From an uncultured Clostridia bacterium (GTDB lineage: Bacteria > Bacillota > Clostridia > Christensenellales > UBA1242): 64,000 nucleotides of DNA. The DNA lies in NCBI GenBank assembly GCA_930990975.1, contig CAKNRR010000004.1, positions 1-64,000 on the forward strand, in the 5' to 3' direction. Below the pieces are notes generated by a model. It saw only the letters and a list, made by a program, of their open reading frames with translations. It did no database searches and was not told where the DNA came from. The position numbers were made by a program, and so were the translations under genes. Every line of letters starts with the position of its first letter. Position 1 is the stretch's first letter. Positions 1 through 6,901 of this stretch are shown in pieces.

Positions 1-116
1 AAGAGTATCCAAGAGTATACTTTAGGACCGTAAAAGAAATGCTTGAAGAATATAAACTACATAATGGTCAAACAATCAAAGATTTTTGCATAAATGGTTT
101 TATTGATAAAATGTAA
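1..116 (+). CDS. C-terminal end of an unrecognised protein (partial)
   Basis: An open frame enters from the left edge and stops at the TAA at 114-116. The visible 37 residues (ending NGFIDKM) are charged and probably helical, but too short to assign. A rho-independent terminator follows within 10 bases, so this is the real end of a transcription unit. The start lies outside the window. Confidence 0.5.
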   Translation, partial: EYPRVYFRTVKEMLEEYKLHNGQTIKDFCINGFIDKM

Positions 117-122
117 TTTAAA

Positions 123-147
123 ACAGCCATAAATTTGGCTGTTTTTT
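123..147 (+). terminator. Rho-independent terminator
   Basis: A perfect 7-bp stem (ACAGCCA / TGGCTGT) with a 6-nt loop is followed by six T residues. It closes the partial gene that enters from the left. Confidence 0.8.
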
Positions 148-154
148 ATTAATG

Positions 155-163
155 TGATATAAT
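155..163 (+). promoter_or_regulatory. Extended -10 promoter element
   Basis: TGATATAAT is a TGn-TATAAT extended -10 box just after the terminator and 21 bases before the next start codon. No clear -35 is visible. It would give a short leader containing the AAGGAG site at 174-179. Confidence 0.5.
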
Positions 164-184
164 TTGGATAAAAAAGGAGTTAAA

Positions 185-730
185 ATGAATACTACTACAT
201 TAGCTAAATATTCTTTTTGTTTTTTAGCTATATATGAAAAAATGGATGATTATTTGTATGATATAGGCTGTTCATTAGTTAATAATATATACACTGATAA
301 TAATTTAACCAACAAATCTTTTGAAGAAATACTTGTGCATAATTATTTAAAATCTAAATTTGGAAACATGAAAAAAGATAATCAATTAATGGTGCTAAAA
401 GATCTCAACATTTTATCTGATTCAGATTTGGTATTGCTAAAAAATTTAACTGGTATAAGAGATCGTATATCTCATGATGCAGGAGTTTTATTTTTTGAAA
501 AGCCTTCAAAAGAATATTTTAAATTAGATAAATTAATATATTTATTTAAAAAAGTAACAAGCAATATTTATAATATAATTTTAAAACCTTCTTATGAAGC
601 TTCAAATAAAAATGAATATCCTAATCCTCTAAAAAATATAACTGCCACTTTTGCTGGGATAAGAATAATCATGCAAGATTTGTTAAGTAAAACTGTATAT
701 TTAAAATTAAACAACATTCTTAATGAGTGA
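185..730 (+). CDS. HEPN-like domain protein (putative RNase / defence-type)
   Basis: A 181-residue soluble, mostly helical protein. The start at 185 was chosen because AAGGAG sits five bases upstream; the in-frame ATG at 164 lies before this site. Residues 92-97 read RDRISH inside GIRDRISHD. This is the R-x4-H motif with flanking hydrophobics that marks HEPN domains, many of which are metal-independent RNases or toxins of abortive-infection and toxin-antitoxin systems. No adjacent nucleotidyltransferase (MNT) partner is present. Seen: motif and helical character. Inferred: HEPN fold. The neighbourhood (decayed genes and another HEPN-like gene 2 kb away) fits an accessory or defence segment. 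The exact family is not recognised. Confidence 0.5.
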   Translation: MNTTTLAKYSFCFLAIYEKMDDYLYDIGCSLVNNIYTDNNLTNKSFEEILVHNYLKSKFGNMKKDNQLMVLKDLNILSDSDLVLLKNLTGIRDRISHDAGVLFFEKPSKEYFKLDKLIYLFKKVTSNIYNIILKPSYEASNKNEYPNPLKNITATFAGIRIIMQDLLSKTVYLKLNNILNE

Positions 731-753
731 TGAGTTAAAAATATATAATAACC

Positions 754-1090
754 TTAAATATGCTTTTTATTTAAGATATTTAAATAACTTATGTTAATTA
801 CTTGGAGCACGACAACATTTTTTACTATGAGTGGCGTTCTGCATGCACCTGGGGAGCCAGAGTTACTCATAGTATCGAGATGTTTAGAAATTTGTTCTTT
901 TTCTTCATTAGATAATGGAGTTGAAGAACTATCCTTGCGAAAGCCTATCAAAACATCCATACTATGATTTTTATTTACCCTAATTCCTTTTACATAGAGT
1001 TTTATTGCCACATCTATTGTTGCATCATCTAAATTTTGTATTTTATTAATTAAATCTTGTTTAATTCTACTTGCACTTATTGTTGACAAG
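754..1090 (-). pseudogene. Gene remnant of uncertain origin
   Basis: A minus-strand frame of about 110 codons without a convincing start of its own: its only upstream ATG codons lie inside the neighbouring YwaF-like fragment. Part of it (LINKIQNLDDATID followed by VKGIRVNKNHSMDVLIGF) reads like the C-terminal tail of a large serine recombinase, but this is only a resemblance. It abuts a truncated membrane-protein gene exactly where that gene loses similarity to its family, as expected if a mobile element once inserted there and decayed. Confidence 0.3.
824..873. repeat. Inverted repeat with 32-nt loop
   Basis: ACTATGAGT (824-832) and ACTCATAGT (865-873) are perfect 9-bp arms. The loop is unusually GC-rich for this window and contains the palindrome GCATGC (841-846). 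It lies inside the decayed frame at 754-1090. It could be a structured RNA element or the end of a mobile element. No family is recognised. Confidence 0.4.
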
Positions 1091-1333
1091 ATGTTGCCAT
1101 TGATAACCATTGACAGAACTTTCATGAATCAAAACAGTTTGTTTCAATCCCTCAAACAATAGCAGCCAAAAGCCCAAAAATAGAAGAATTATCTTATTTT
1201 GCTTTTCATTAGTCTTTCTCAAAAATACGCATGTTAAAATTAACAATACTACAAAAACACCTAACACTATAAAGTGTAAAGGTCCAAAAATTTCAGGTTG
1301 ATTCTCAACTTGAGATGAAATAAAATCCAACAT
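1067..1333 (-). pseudogene. Truncated YwaF-family (TIGR02206-like) integral membrane protein
   Basis: The 88-residue frame begins with a short polar stretch, then FGPLHFIVLG and two hydrophobic segments (about residues 18-38 and 48-66). This matches the N-terminal third of YwaF-type membrane proteins, which are usually about 220-250 residues. The family continues after this point with a Pro-Leu-x-Leu-Cys motif; here similarity stops after QWQHL and six unrelated residues lead to a stop. I read it as a 3'-truncated remnant. It has no obvious operon partner. Confidence 0.45.
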
Positions 1334-1459
1334 TTTCCCTCATTTACGACAATAAAATTTATTTTTTATAGTATAGCAATTTATTAAAAAAGCAACTAAT
1401 TAAATAATCACATAAAAATCATAAATATATTTTTTGTTAAGAATTTAAAAAAATAATTA

Positions 1460-1488
1460 TTGCAATACAAAACAGCTTATGATATACT
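1460..1488 (+). promoter_or_regulatory. Promoter for leaderless gene at 1495
   Basis: TTGCAA (1460-1465), a 17-bp spacer and TATACT (1483-1488). The ATG follows six bases after the -10 box, so transcription should start at or beside the ATG. There is no Shine-Dalgarno sequence. Confidence 0.6.
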
Positions 1489-1494
1489 TCTTTT

Positions 1495-2397
1495 ATGGAT
1501 TTTAAGGATATTAAAACTTTTGGCAAAGGAAAATGGATAGTTTTGCCAAGCGACTCTTCAAAACAAGTTTTTGAAGAAAATTGTGCACTATTAAATCGTT
1601 ATTGCTTGAACACCCCTTTATGCCTTAGCGATATGAAAAAAGTAAAAGAGGCTTTGAAAGAGTCTTCCTTTTTTATATTTATAGATAATAATGACAAATT
1701 GCAAATCATTGGAGATTTTAGCTATAAAATAAACAATATTCGTGGTGTAACTGACGGAGTTGAGCAAAATATAAACAGCGAATATGTCGATGTCGCAAAT
1801 GAATTATTGAGCAGCACTTCTTTAATTGGCAAGAAAAGTTGGCTATATCAAATAAATTGGATGGAAAGATTACGAAAATATCAACAAGCATTTGCCGACA
1901 AGCAATACGACAAAATAGAAATTTCAAGCCTTATAAATGATTTAGGATATAATGGATATTCACTACACTTCCCTGGGAGCACAAAGCCAGATAACAAACG
2001 CATTTACTACCCTGTTGTAAAAAGAAAATTATTGCTTCAGCCAATGCTTAAGCCATTGATTGCAAAGCACCTTGGATGCAAAACTTTTGAACTTGCAGTT
2101 GGAAAGTATACAGGCAATGGCGAAGGTGTAAAATATGTGGTAGGCGATGTTATTTCAAAATATTTACATAAAAACTGCAGTATAGAAAAAGTCTATGGCT
2201 CTATAAATATAGAAAACTATTTAGGAGAATTTAATCCATTTAAAATAAAATCTACACTTAATTTCAAAGTTACAGGCACAGGCGAGCATCCATTTAATTT
2301 GGATATTTTGGATGTTATAAGCAAAAAACAATTAAATATTTCTGAAAAGGAGTGGATTAATGATAAAAATAGACAAACAACAGAATTTCAAAGATAG
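1495..2397 (+). CDS. Unrecognised 300-aa protein
   Basis: I do not recognise this soluble protein. It has no signal peptide or membrane segment. The C-terminal half contains basic stretches (VVKRKLLLQPMLKPLIAKHLG) and a Gly-rich turn (VGKYTGNGEGVKYVVGD). The ATG at 1495 is preceded by a good promoter whose start point coincides with it, and there is no ribosome binding site, so the message is probably leaderless. Its 3' end overlaps a decayed second gene (2360-2633) with its own AAGGAG site, so the two probably formed an operon. It lies in the accessory left segment between gene remnants and an HEPN-like gene. Function unknown. Confidence 0.65.
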   Translation: MDFKDIKTFGKGKWIVLPSDSSKQVFEENCALLNRYCLNTPLCLSDMKKVKEALKESSFFIFIDNNDKLQIIGDFSYKINNIRGVTDGVEQNINSEYVDVANELLSSTSLIGKKSWLYQINWMERLRKYQQAFADKQYDKIEISSLINDLGYNGYSLHFPGSTKPDNKRIYYPVVKRKLLLQPMLKPLIAKHLGCKTFELAVGKYTGNGEGVKYVVGDVISKYLHKNCSIEKVYGSINIENYLGEFNPFKIKSTLNFKVTGTGEHPFNLDILDVISKKQLNISEKEWINDKNRQTTEFQR

Positions 2398-2633
2398 ATA
2401 TAACAAACAAAAATATTTATTCACAGATAATTAGAATGAAGATATTTTTGCTCAATTCAACTATCAGCCAATTGAGGCTGAAAATCTTAAAGATACAATA
2501 AGCTATTCCCCTAAAATAAATCAAAAGGATGCACTGGAAGATATTGCATAACTTAAAATTTTGTTGGAAAGATTCTAAGTCGGATATTATGTTTTTTGGA
2601 AAAGATTTCTTTGACAAAAACTTAGTTAATTAA
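2360..2633 (+). pseudogene. Decayed gene translationally coupled to the 300-aa gene
   Basis: An ATG at 2360 has AAGGAG at 2347-2352 and overlaps the upstream gene by 38 bases. Its frame reads MIKIDKQQNFKDRYNKQKYL and then meets a TAG. The same frame stays protein-like past it (NEDIFAQFNYQPIEAENLKD) until a TAA. A different frame continues with DIMFFGKDFFDKNLVN to a TAA at 2631-2633. At least one nonsense change and one frameshift have broken a gene of about 90 codons. The family is not recognised. Confidence 0.5.
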
Positions 2634-2643
2634 AAGTAAACTA

Positions 2644-2671
2644 TTGACATTATATCGAAAAATGGTAAAAT
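2644..2671 (+). promoter_or_regulatory. Promoter for leaderless gene at 2678
   Basis: TTGACA (2644-2649), a 16-bp spacer and TAAAAT (2666-2671), with TG one base upstream of the -10 as in extended -10 promoters. The ATG lies six bases downstream, so the predicted transcript begins at the start codon. Confidence 0.65.
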
Positions 2672-2677
2672 AAATAT

Positions 2678-4222
2678 ATGGAAAACAAATTCACACAAAA
2701 AAATAAATTTAAAAATAAAATAAGCATTGAGGAGATAAAAAAGCGTAAAGCTTTTCTTAAAAATCTTCATAGTAGGTTAACTCCTTTTAATATTTTTTCT
2801 TTGTCTATCCCAACAAAAGCTTTGGGAGACACTACGCCTCGAGATTTTCTTTATATGCGTTTTAGTGTGGTCAATGGGCTTATCCAATGTTCACCTCAAA
2901 CAAAACAAGAAATCATTGAAGATTGTAATAGCAATTTGCTCTTTAGTCTTTTAATAAATGACTCACAAAAAGAATATAAAGATGACCCTGTAAAATATCT
3001 TTCAAGAATTTATGATAATTTCATAAAGGCAAAAAGTATTGTATTTTTTGAAGATAAATCTTATAAAGAAGTTTATGAAAATGCAGAAAAGTACGGTTTG
3101 AGCAGAAAATATTTAAATAATGTTGGTTATCTCTTGATCACAACTCAACTTATGAAACTTTTGTTTATAAAAGAAAATTATCTTGATTTTATTGACTGGG
3201 AAAAATTAAATAAAGATCGAGATTATCAAATTTTGAAAGCTGCTGTTTTTTCTGACCCAAGTTTACAAAAGTTGAGTGATGAGGAAATTTGTTCAAAGTT
3301 AAGAAACTTAATTGGTCACAACAAATACACTCTTTCAATGAATAATGAACAAATTGAAATCGTTTTTGAAAATCAAACTTCAAAAGATCAAATAAATCAT
3401 TTTAGTGTGCCACTTTCTTCTCTAAAACAATATATTGATTATTTAAGTGATAATATAAGCGATAGACTCATTAGAACATTTATAAAAGAACAGCAAAAAT
3501 ATAAGAAAGGTAGAATTTCTAATCTACGCGCTACATTAGGTGCCCAAAGATATCAGACAGAATCTGAAAATATTTCACAGGCACTATTAGTTCACAATAA
3601 AAGTATCTACAATCTAGATTATCTCAGAATAAACAATGATATTAATGATTTCATGCTTCTCAACCCTACACTTCGAGGTTCAGAGTTGTTTTCTATGGTA
3701 GCAAAAAAAGAAAAAGGAAAATTAGTCAACCCTTACACTTTTCATTCTTATATCAGCGACAAAAAATTTATAGCTCAAGATTTAATAAATAGAGCACAAC
3801 TTATTTTTTCCCAAATATTTGATAAAGATATTGACTATTCCAATAATGACAAACTTATAAGTATTCTAGGTGATAATGCAGATAAAATTTTAGATGGACT
3901 TAGAAATTCACTTATTCATGGTTTTTATCATGTTGAACCTGCTTCAAATAATTATAATGACAATGTTATAACATTCAATGATTATACTGATAGTGATTAT
4001 GCAAAATTAAAACAATTAAGAAAAACTATAACTAAATTAAAAAAGCAAAAAAAACCTATTGAAGAAATTTATGCAGTAAAAGCAGAATGTTCGAAATACG
4101 ATCGTCCAAGAAAACATGTATGTAGTTTAACCTATTCACAACTTCAAGAAATATGTGATGAACTCGTTGAAGACAATATTTACAAAGAATACATGGATCT
4201 TATTGCTAAATTTAACTGTTAA
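2678..4222 (+). CDS. Large protein with two HEPN-type R-x4-H motifs (Abi-like)
   Basis: A 514-residue, highly charged and helical protein. It holds two separate R-x4-H motifs: RNLIGH at residues 209-214 (KLRNLIGHNKY) and RNSLIH at 409-414 (GLRNSLIHGFYH). Each sits in an amphipathic helix context typical of HEPN domains. Two HEPN copies in one chain, about 200 residues apart, suggest an internally dimerised RNase or RNA-binding protein of the abortive-infection kind. No catalytic partner is adjacent and the gene is monocistronic between its promoter and a terminator. The start is supported by the promoter (no SD). Seen: motifs and duplication. Inferred: RNase or defence function. Alternative: a non-catalytic HEPN scaffold. 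Confidence 0.55.
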   Translation: MENKFTQKNKFKNKISIEEIKKRKAFLKNLHSRLTPFNIFSLSIPTKALGDTTPRDFLYMRFSVVNGLIQCSPQTKQEIIEDCNSNLLFSLLINDSQKEYKDDPVKYLSRIYDNFIKAKSIVFFEDKSYKEVYENAEKYGLSRKYLNNVGYLLITTQLMKLLFIKENYLDFIDWEKLNKDRDYQILKAAVFSDPSLQKLSDEEICSKLRNLIGHNKYTLSMNNEQIEIVFENQTSKDQINHFSVPLSSLKQYIDYLSDNISDRLIRTFIKEQQKYKKGRISNLRATLGAQRYQTESENISQALLVHNKSIYNLDYLRINNDINDFMLLNPTLRGSELFSMVAKKEKGKLVNPYTFHSYISDKKFIAQDLINRAQLIFSQIFDKDIDYSNNDKLISILGDNADKILDGLRNSLIHGFYHVEPASNNYNDNVITFNDYTDSDYAKLKQLRKTITKLKKQKKPIEEIYAVKAECSKYDRPRKHVCSLTYSQLQEICDELVEDNIYKEYMDLIAKFNC

Positions 4223-4237
4223 ATTATTTATTCAACA

Positions 4238-4272
4238 AAAAAGCTCTCAAATTTGAGGGCTTTATTTTTTAT
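4238..4272. terminator. Bidirectional terminator
   Basis: The AAGCTCTC / GAGGGCTT stem (one G-U pair) around AAATTT is followed by a T-rich run. A-rich sequence on the other side lets it serve the convergent yabP-yabQ-divIC operon too. Confidence 0.7.
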
Positions 4273-4298
4273 AAAAATTTAATTACTTTGTCTTTTTT

Positions 4299-4529
4299 TT
4301 ATTCATCTCCATTTAAATCAAGCATTAAATTAAGGTTTTCGCTTTGGGTTTCACTCTCTTCCCCTAATTCCTGCTCAATTTGGTCATTTTTATCATTGAC
4401 TTCATCTATCTTTTGTTTTTGATAGTTTATTACTATTGTTGTCACGATAACAAAAACAATAAGCAGAATCAATCCTGCTATTACGCTCCATTTTATAATC
4501 TTTTTCTTTTTGTCTTCTTTTTCTTGCAT
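4299..4529 (-). CDS. divIC: DivIC/FtsB-like septum formation protein
   Basis: A 76-residue bitopic protein: a basic cytoplasmic N-terminus (KKKKIIKW), one membrane segment at about residues 13-35, then a short acidic coiled-coil-like stretch. This is the layout of DivIC/FtsB proteins, which link FtsL and the divisome at the septum. It is shorter than the usual 100-125 residues. Assignment rests mainly on position: in Bacillus and many Clostridia divIC directly follows yabP-yabQ, as here. It overlaps yabQ by 37 bases, so translation is coupled. Confidence 0.6.
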   Translation of the reverse strand: MQEKEDKKKKIIKWSVIAGLILLIVFVIVTTIVINYQKQKIDEVNDKNDQIEQELGEESETQSENLNLMLDLNGDE

Positions 4530-4855
4530 GGCACTTTCTCTTTAATGTGATTATACCATTTTTTTATATATTTTGTCCATAAAAATTTAGAAATAAATTG
4601 TTCTATAAAAAGAGCAGCCAAAAAAGTCAAAACAATATATATCCTAAATTGCCCATAATTTATTTTTAAATTTGTGACAAACAATATTACGAAGACAAAA
4701 ATTGTGGCTAAGAAATCAAAGAAGATTTTTGAATATTTATCATTTCCGCTTAAAAAGGTCAATATATGAAAAATATTGAAACACACCCCGCCAATAAGTC
4801 CACAAGAAAAAATAATAACAAACACCATAGGTTGAGATAAGGTTGGATATAGCAA
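4493..4855 (-). CDS. yabQ: YabQ spore cortex biosynthesis protein
   Basis: A 120-residue membrane protein with about four hydrophobic segments and a strongly basic tail (CKKKKTKRKRL). The N-terminus carries the YabQ pattern LSQPMVFVIIFSCGLIGGV, followed by FNIFHIL. YabQ sits in the outer forespore membrane and is needed for spore cortex formation. The start is a TTG directly after the TAA of yabP (TAATTG), with AAAGGAT about ten bases upstream. An ATG start would remove the conserved N-terminal helix. It lies between yabP and divIC in the standard order. Confidence 0.75.
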   Translation of the reverse strand: MLYPTLSQPMVFVIIFSCGLIGGVCFNIFHILTFLSGNDKYSKIFFDFLATIFVFVILFVTNLKINYGQFRIYIVLTFLAALFIEQFISKFLWTKYIKKWYNHIKEKVPCKKKKTKRKRL

Positions 4856-5104
4856 TTACTTAAATATCCTTTTTAAGAGAGGTGTTTTCTGTCCTATTGC
4901 TTCATTGAGCTTTATAAGCGAAAATTTGCCATTAAAACATACCTCACCTTCTTCCAGATTAAGCTTCTTGACTTCAATATTTGTCCCTGTCAAAACTATT
5001 GCATTTTCTCCAGTTTCCACAACAGCTTGCGTCTGCGTGGAAGATATGATTTTTGTCGCTCCCTTGATAAGAAGTAAGTCGCCTTCTAAATGCAGTATAT
5101 TCAT
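4856..5104 (-). CDS. yabP: YabP family sporulation protein
   Basis: An 82-residue beta-rich protein with the YabP/YqfC pattern: a hydrophobic-alternating N-terminus, then GENAIVLTGTNIEVKKLNLE and VCFNGKF. YabP is made in the mother cell and is required for sporulation, probably acting at the outer forespore membrane with YabQ. A GGAGGG site precedes the ATG. It is the first gene of the yabP-yabQ-divIC operon. The S4-domain gene (hslR/yabO) that often precedes it is absent; a divergent pseudouridine synthase with an S4-like N-terminus lies there instead. Confidence 0.8.
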   Translation of the reverse strand: MNILHLEGDLLLIKGATKIISSTQTQAVVETGENAIVLTGTNIEVKKLNLEEGEVCFNGKFSLIKLNEAIGQKTPLLKRIFK

Positions 5105-5194
5105 TTGCCCTCCAATAATTATTCAAAATATATATATTCTAAAACTTTGGCAAAAATGATAGATTTTATAGTCAAAATGATGTAAACTAGATGT

Positions 5195-6019
5195 ATGGAA
5201 AAATTGATAATAAACTGTGAAAAAAAGGATAAAATTGCAAACATACTTTGTCAAAAAGGCTTTTCATACAATTATGTATGCAAACTTTTGAGAAACAAAG
5301 ACATAAGAATTGACGACATGAAAATAAAAGACAATATTGAAGTTGAACAAGGCTGTAAAATAACCGTCTTTTATTCAGCGGTAGAATTGCAAAAGACAAT
5401 GGAAATTGTTTATCAAGATGACAACATTATCATCGTTAATAAGCCTGCAAGTATTGAAGTAGAAGGACATGATGGTGTCGCAGAAAGATTGAATGCCTAT
5501 GCTGTTCATAGACTGGATAGAAACACGCAAGGACTTTTAATACTTGCCAAAACACAAGAGGCAAAAGAAATTTTGTTGCAAGCATTTAAAGACAGAGTCG
5601 TTGAAAAAAGATACCTCGCGGAAGTTATAGGCTCAACACATTTTGACGGGAAAGAGCTTTCTGCATATCTTGTCAAAGACTCTTCACAAAGCCAAGTCAA
5701 AATATATGACAAAAAAGTCAAAGGGGCAGTGCTTATCATAAACAAATTCAAAACATTAAAATCAACCAGCGCATCAAGTATTGTGGAATGCGAATTGATA
5801 ACAGGCAAAACTCATCAAATAAGAGCTCATCTTGCCTATCTTGGACACCCTATTATTGGAGATGGAAAGTATGGCAAAAATATTGACAATAAAAAATATA
5901 AACAAAAATATCAAATGCTTCATTGTTATTATATAAAATTTAGAAACCTTGCTGGCTCGCTTACCTACTTAAATGGACAATCATTTGTTAAATATCCTGA
6001 TTTCTATAAAAAAAGTTAG
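5195..6019 (+). CDS. RluA-family RNA pseudouridine synthase
   Basis: A 274-residue enzyme that isomerises uridine to pseudouridine in rRNA or tRNA. Residues about 10-60 form an S4-like RNA-binding module; the catalytic domain follows from about residue 70. The signature HRLDRNTQG is present, with the catalytic Asp at residue 108, preceded by IIIVNKPAS and followed by GKTHQIRAHLAYLGHPIIGD. Length is slightly below the 290-320 of RluC/RluD. The ATG at 5195 has no ribosome binding site, and a -10-like TAAACT (5183-5188) lies six bases before it, so it may be leaderless. The exact target base cannot be told from sequence. Confidence 0.85.
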   Translation: MEKLIINCEKKDKIANILCQKGFSYNYVCKLLRNKDIRIDDMKIKDNIEVEQGCKITVFYSAVELQKTMEIVYQDDNIIIVNKPASIEVEGHDGVAERLNAYAVHRLDRNTQGLLILAKTQEAKEILLQAFKDRVVEKRYLAEVIGSTHFDGKELSAYLVKDSSQSQVKIYDKKVKGAVLIINKFKTLKSTSASSIVECELITGKTHQIRAHLAYLGHPIIGDGKYGKNIDNKKYKQKYQMLHCYYIKFRNLAGSLTYLNGQSFVKYPDFYKKS

Positions 6020-6057
6020 CATAAAACTAACTCATAAGTTAACTTGCTAACTTTTTT
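6011..6057. terminator. Bidirectional terminator
   Basis: An 11-bp perfect stem (AAAAGTTAGCA / TGCTAACTTTT) ends in a T run. It lies between two convergent genes and overlaps the last codons of the pseudouridine synthase gene. Confidence 0.75.
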
Positions 6058-6059
6058 AA

Positions 6060-6386
6060 TTAAAGCTCTCTTTCATCCTCTTCATTAAGTTTCCCTTTTC
6101 GTTTTAAGTGCTCCTGATGAGAAAATTCTTCATCTTCAGATGAATAACCATTTTCCATACAAATATATTCACCTGCATCGTTTTTTATAAAAGGCAAATC
6201 TTCATCCTCATACTCTTCTTCGTCACCAACTAAATTCCCTACTTGGCGTCTTTTCAATTCCTTTTCTTTTTCAAATTCTTCCATCTCTTCGCGATAAATT
6301 TTTTCAAGCTCACGCTCCTCTTCTTCGCTAAGCACTGGTCCTTCAAGAATCAATTTTCCGTTTTTATCTCTTTTTAATCTTGGCAT
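6060..6386 (-). CDS. Acidic hypothetical protein
   Basis: A 108-residue, strongly charged, probably disordered protein. It has a basic start (MPRLKRDKNGKLILEGP), long Glu-rich stretches and a central FIKNDAGEYICMENGY. It has no membrane segment or signal peptide. AAGGAG precedes the ATG at a good distance, so it is likely translated. It has no recognised domain. It is a single gene between a shared terminator and the T-box leader. Confidence 0.6.
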   Translation of the reverse strand: MPRLKRDKNGKLILEGPVLSEEEERELEKIYREEMEEFEKEKELKRRQVGNLVGDEEEYEDEDLPFIKNDAGEYICMENGYSSEDEEFSHQEHLKRKGKLNEEDEREL

Positions 6387-6555
6387 TTTCTATATCTCCT
6401 TATGATAATACTATACCACACTTAAGGCAAAATGTCAATTATACTCGTTTTTTCATTATCCTCCCTTTTCACAATTTTCTATCTTTCTCTGCTTTTGTTT
6501 TTGCAATCTTTAAGTTTTTATTGACAACTTTATGGAAAAGGTTTATAATCTTAGA

Positions 6556-6869
6556 AAAGCAATGATGGAGAAAAGTAACATAATCCCTTGTTTACAGAGA
6601 GATAAAACTAGGCTGAAATTTTATCATCAATATTATGTGAAAGAACACTCTGGAGCTGTTTTTTCGAAAAGCAAACAATTTAATAAATCAACTCTTTAAT
6701 TTTATATATAGTTGAAAACAACTTGTTTGACCTAGTAGGGAAAATCGGGTATGCCCGTCATAGCAGTTTATTAAGAGGCGATCAAAAATCGCAAGTTAGG
6801 TGGCACCGCGAGTCATTCGTCCTAACACTAAGACAACAAAGTCTAGTGCTTATGGCGAATGACTTTTTT
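6556..6869 (+). promoter_or_regulatory. T-box riboswitch upstream of aspS-gatCAB
   Basis: The leader begins with the usual AATGATGGAG stem I entry, has a stem (GATAAAA / TTTTATC) and a specifier region AAGAACACTCTGGAGCTG. The T-box proper is AAGTTAGGTGGCACCGCG (6793-6810). It ends with the terminator AGTCATTCG (6811-6819) / CGAATGACT (6856-6864) plus T6. Uncharged tRNA should stabilise the antiterminator and allow transcription. The specifier loop contains overlapping GAA (6643-6645, Glu) and AAC (6644-6646, Asn) triplets; no GAC is placed there. This suggests sensing of tRNA-Asn, and possibly tRNA-Glu, rather than tRNA-Asp. Confidence 0.92.
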
Positions 6870-6901
6870 GTTTATAAGTGAAATTTTTAGGAGGTAAAAT
6901 T

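Noticed and set aside
824..873. Inverted repeat as a known riboswitch
   Set aside because: Compared by eye with THF, glycine, fluoride and guanidine types; none fits.
2417..2617. Minus-strand 66-codon frame over the decayed second gene
   Set aside because: The plus strand in this region reads like the remnant of an operon partner with a ribosome site; the minus frame has neither.
6380..6565. 61-codon plus-strand frame before the T-box
   Set aside because: It overlaps the start of the acidic hypothetical gene and the promoter region of the T-box; no ribosome site.
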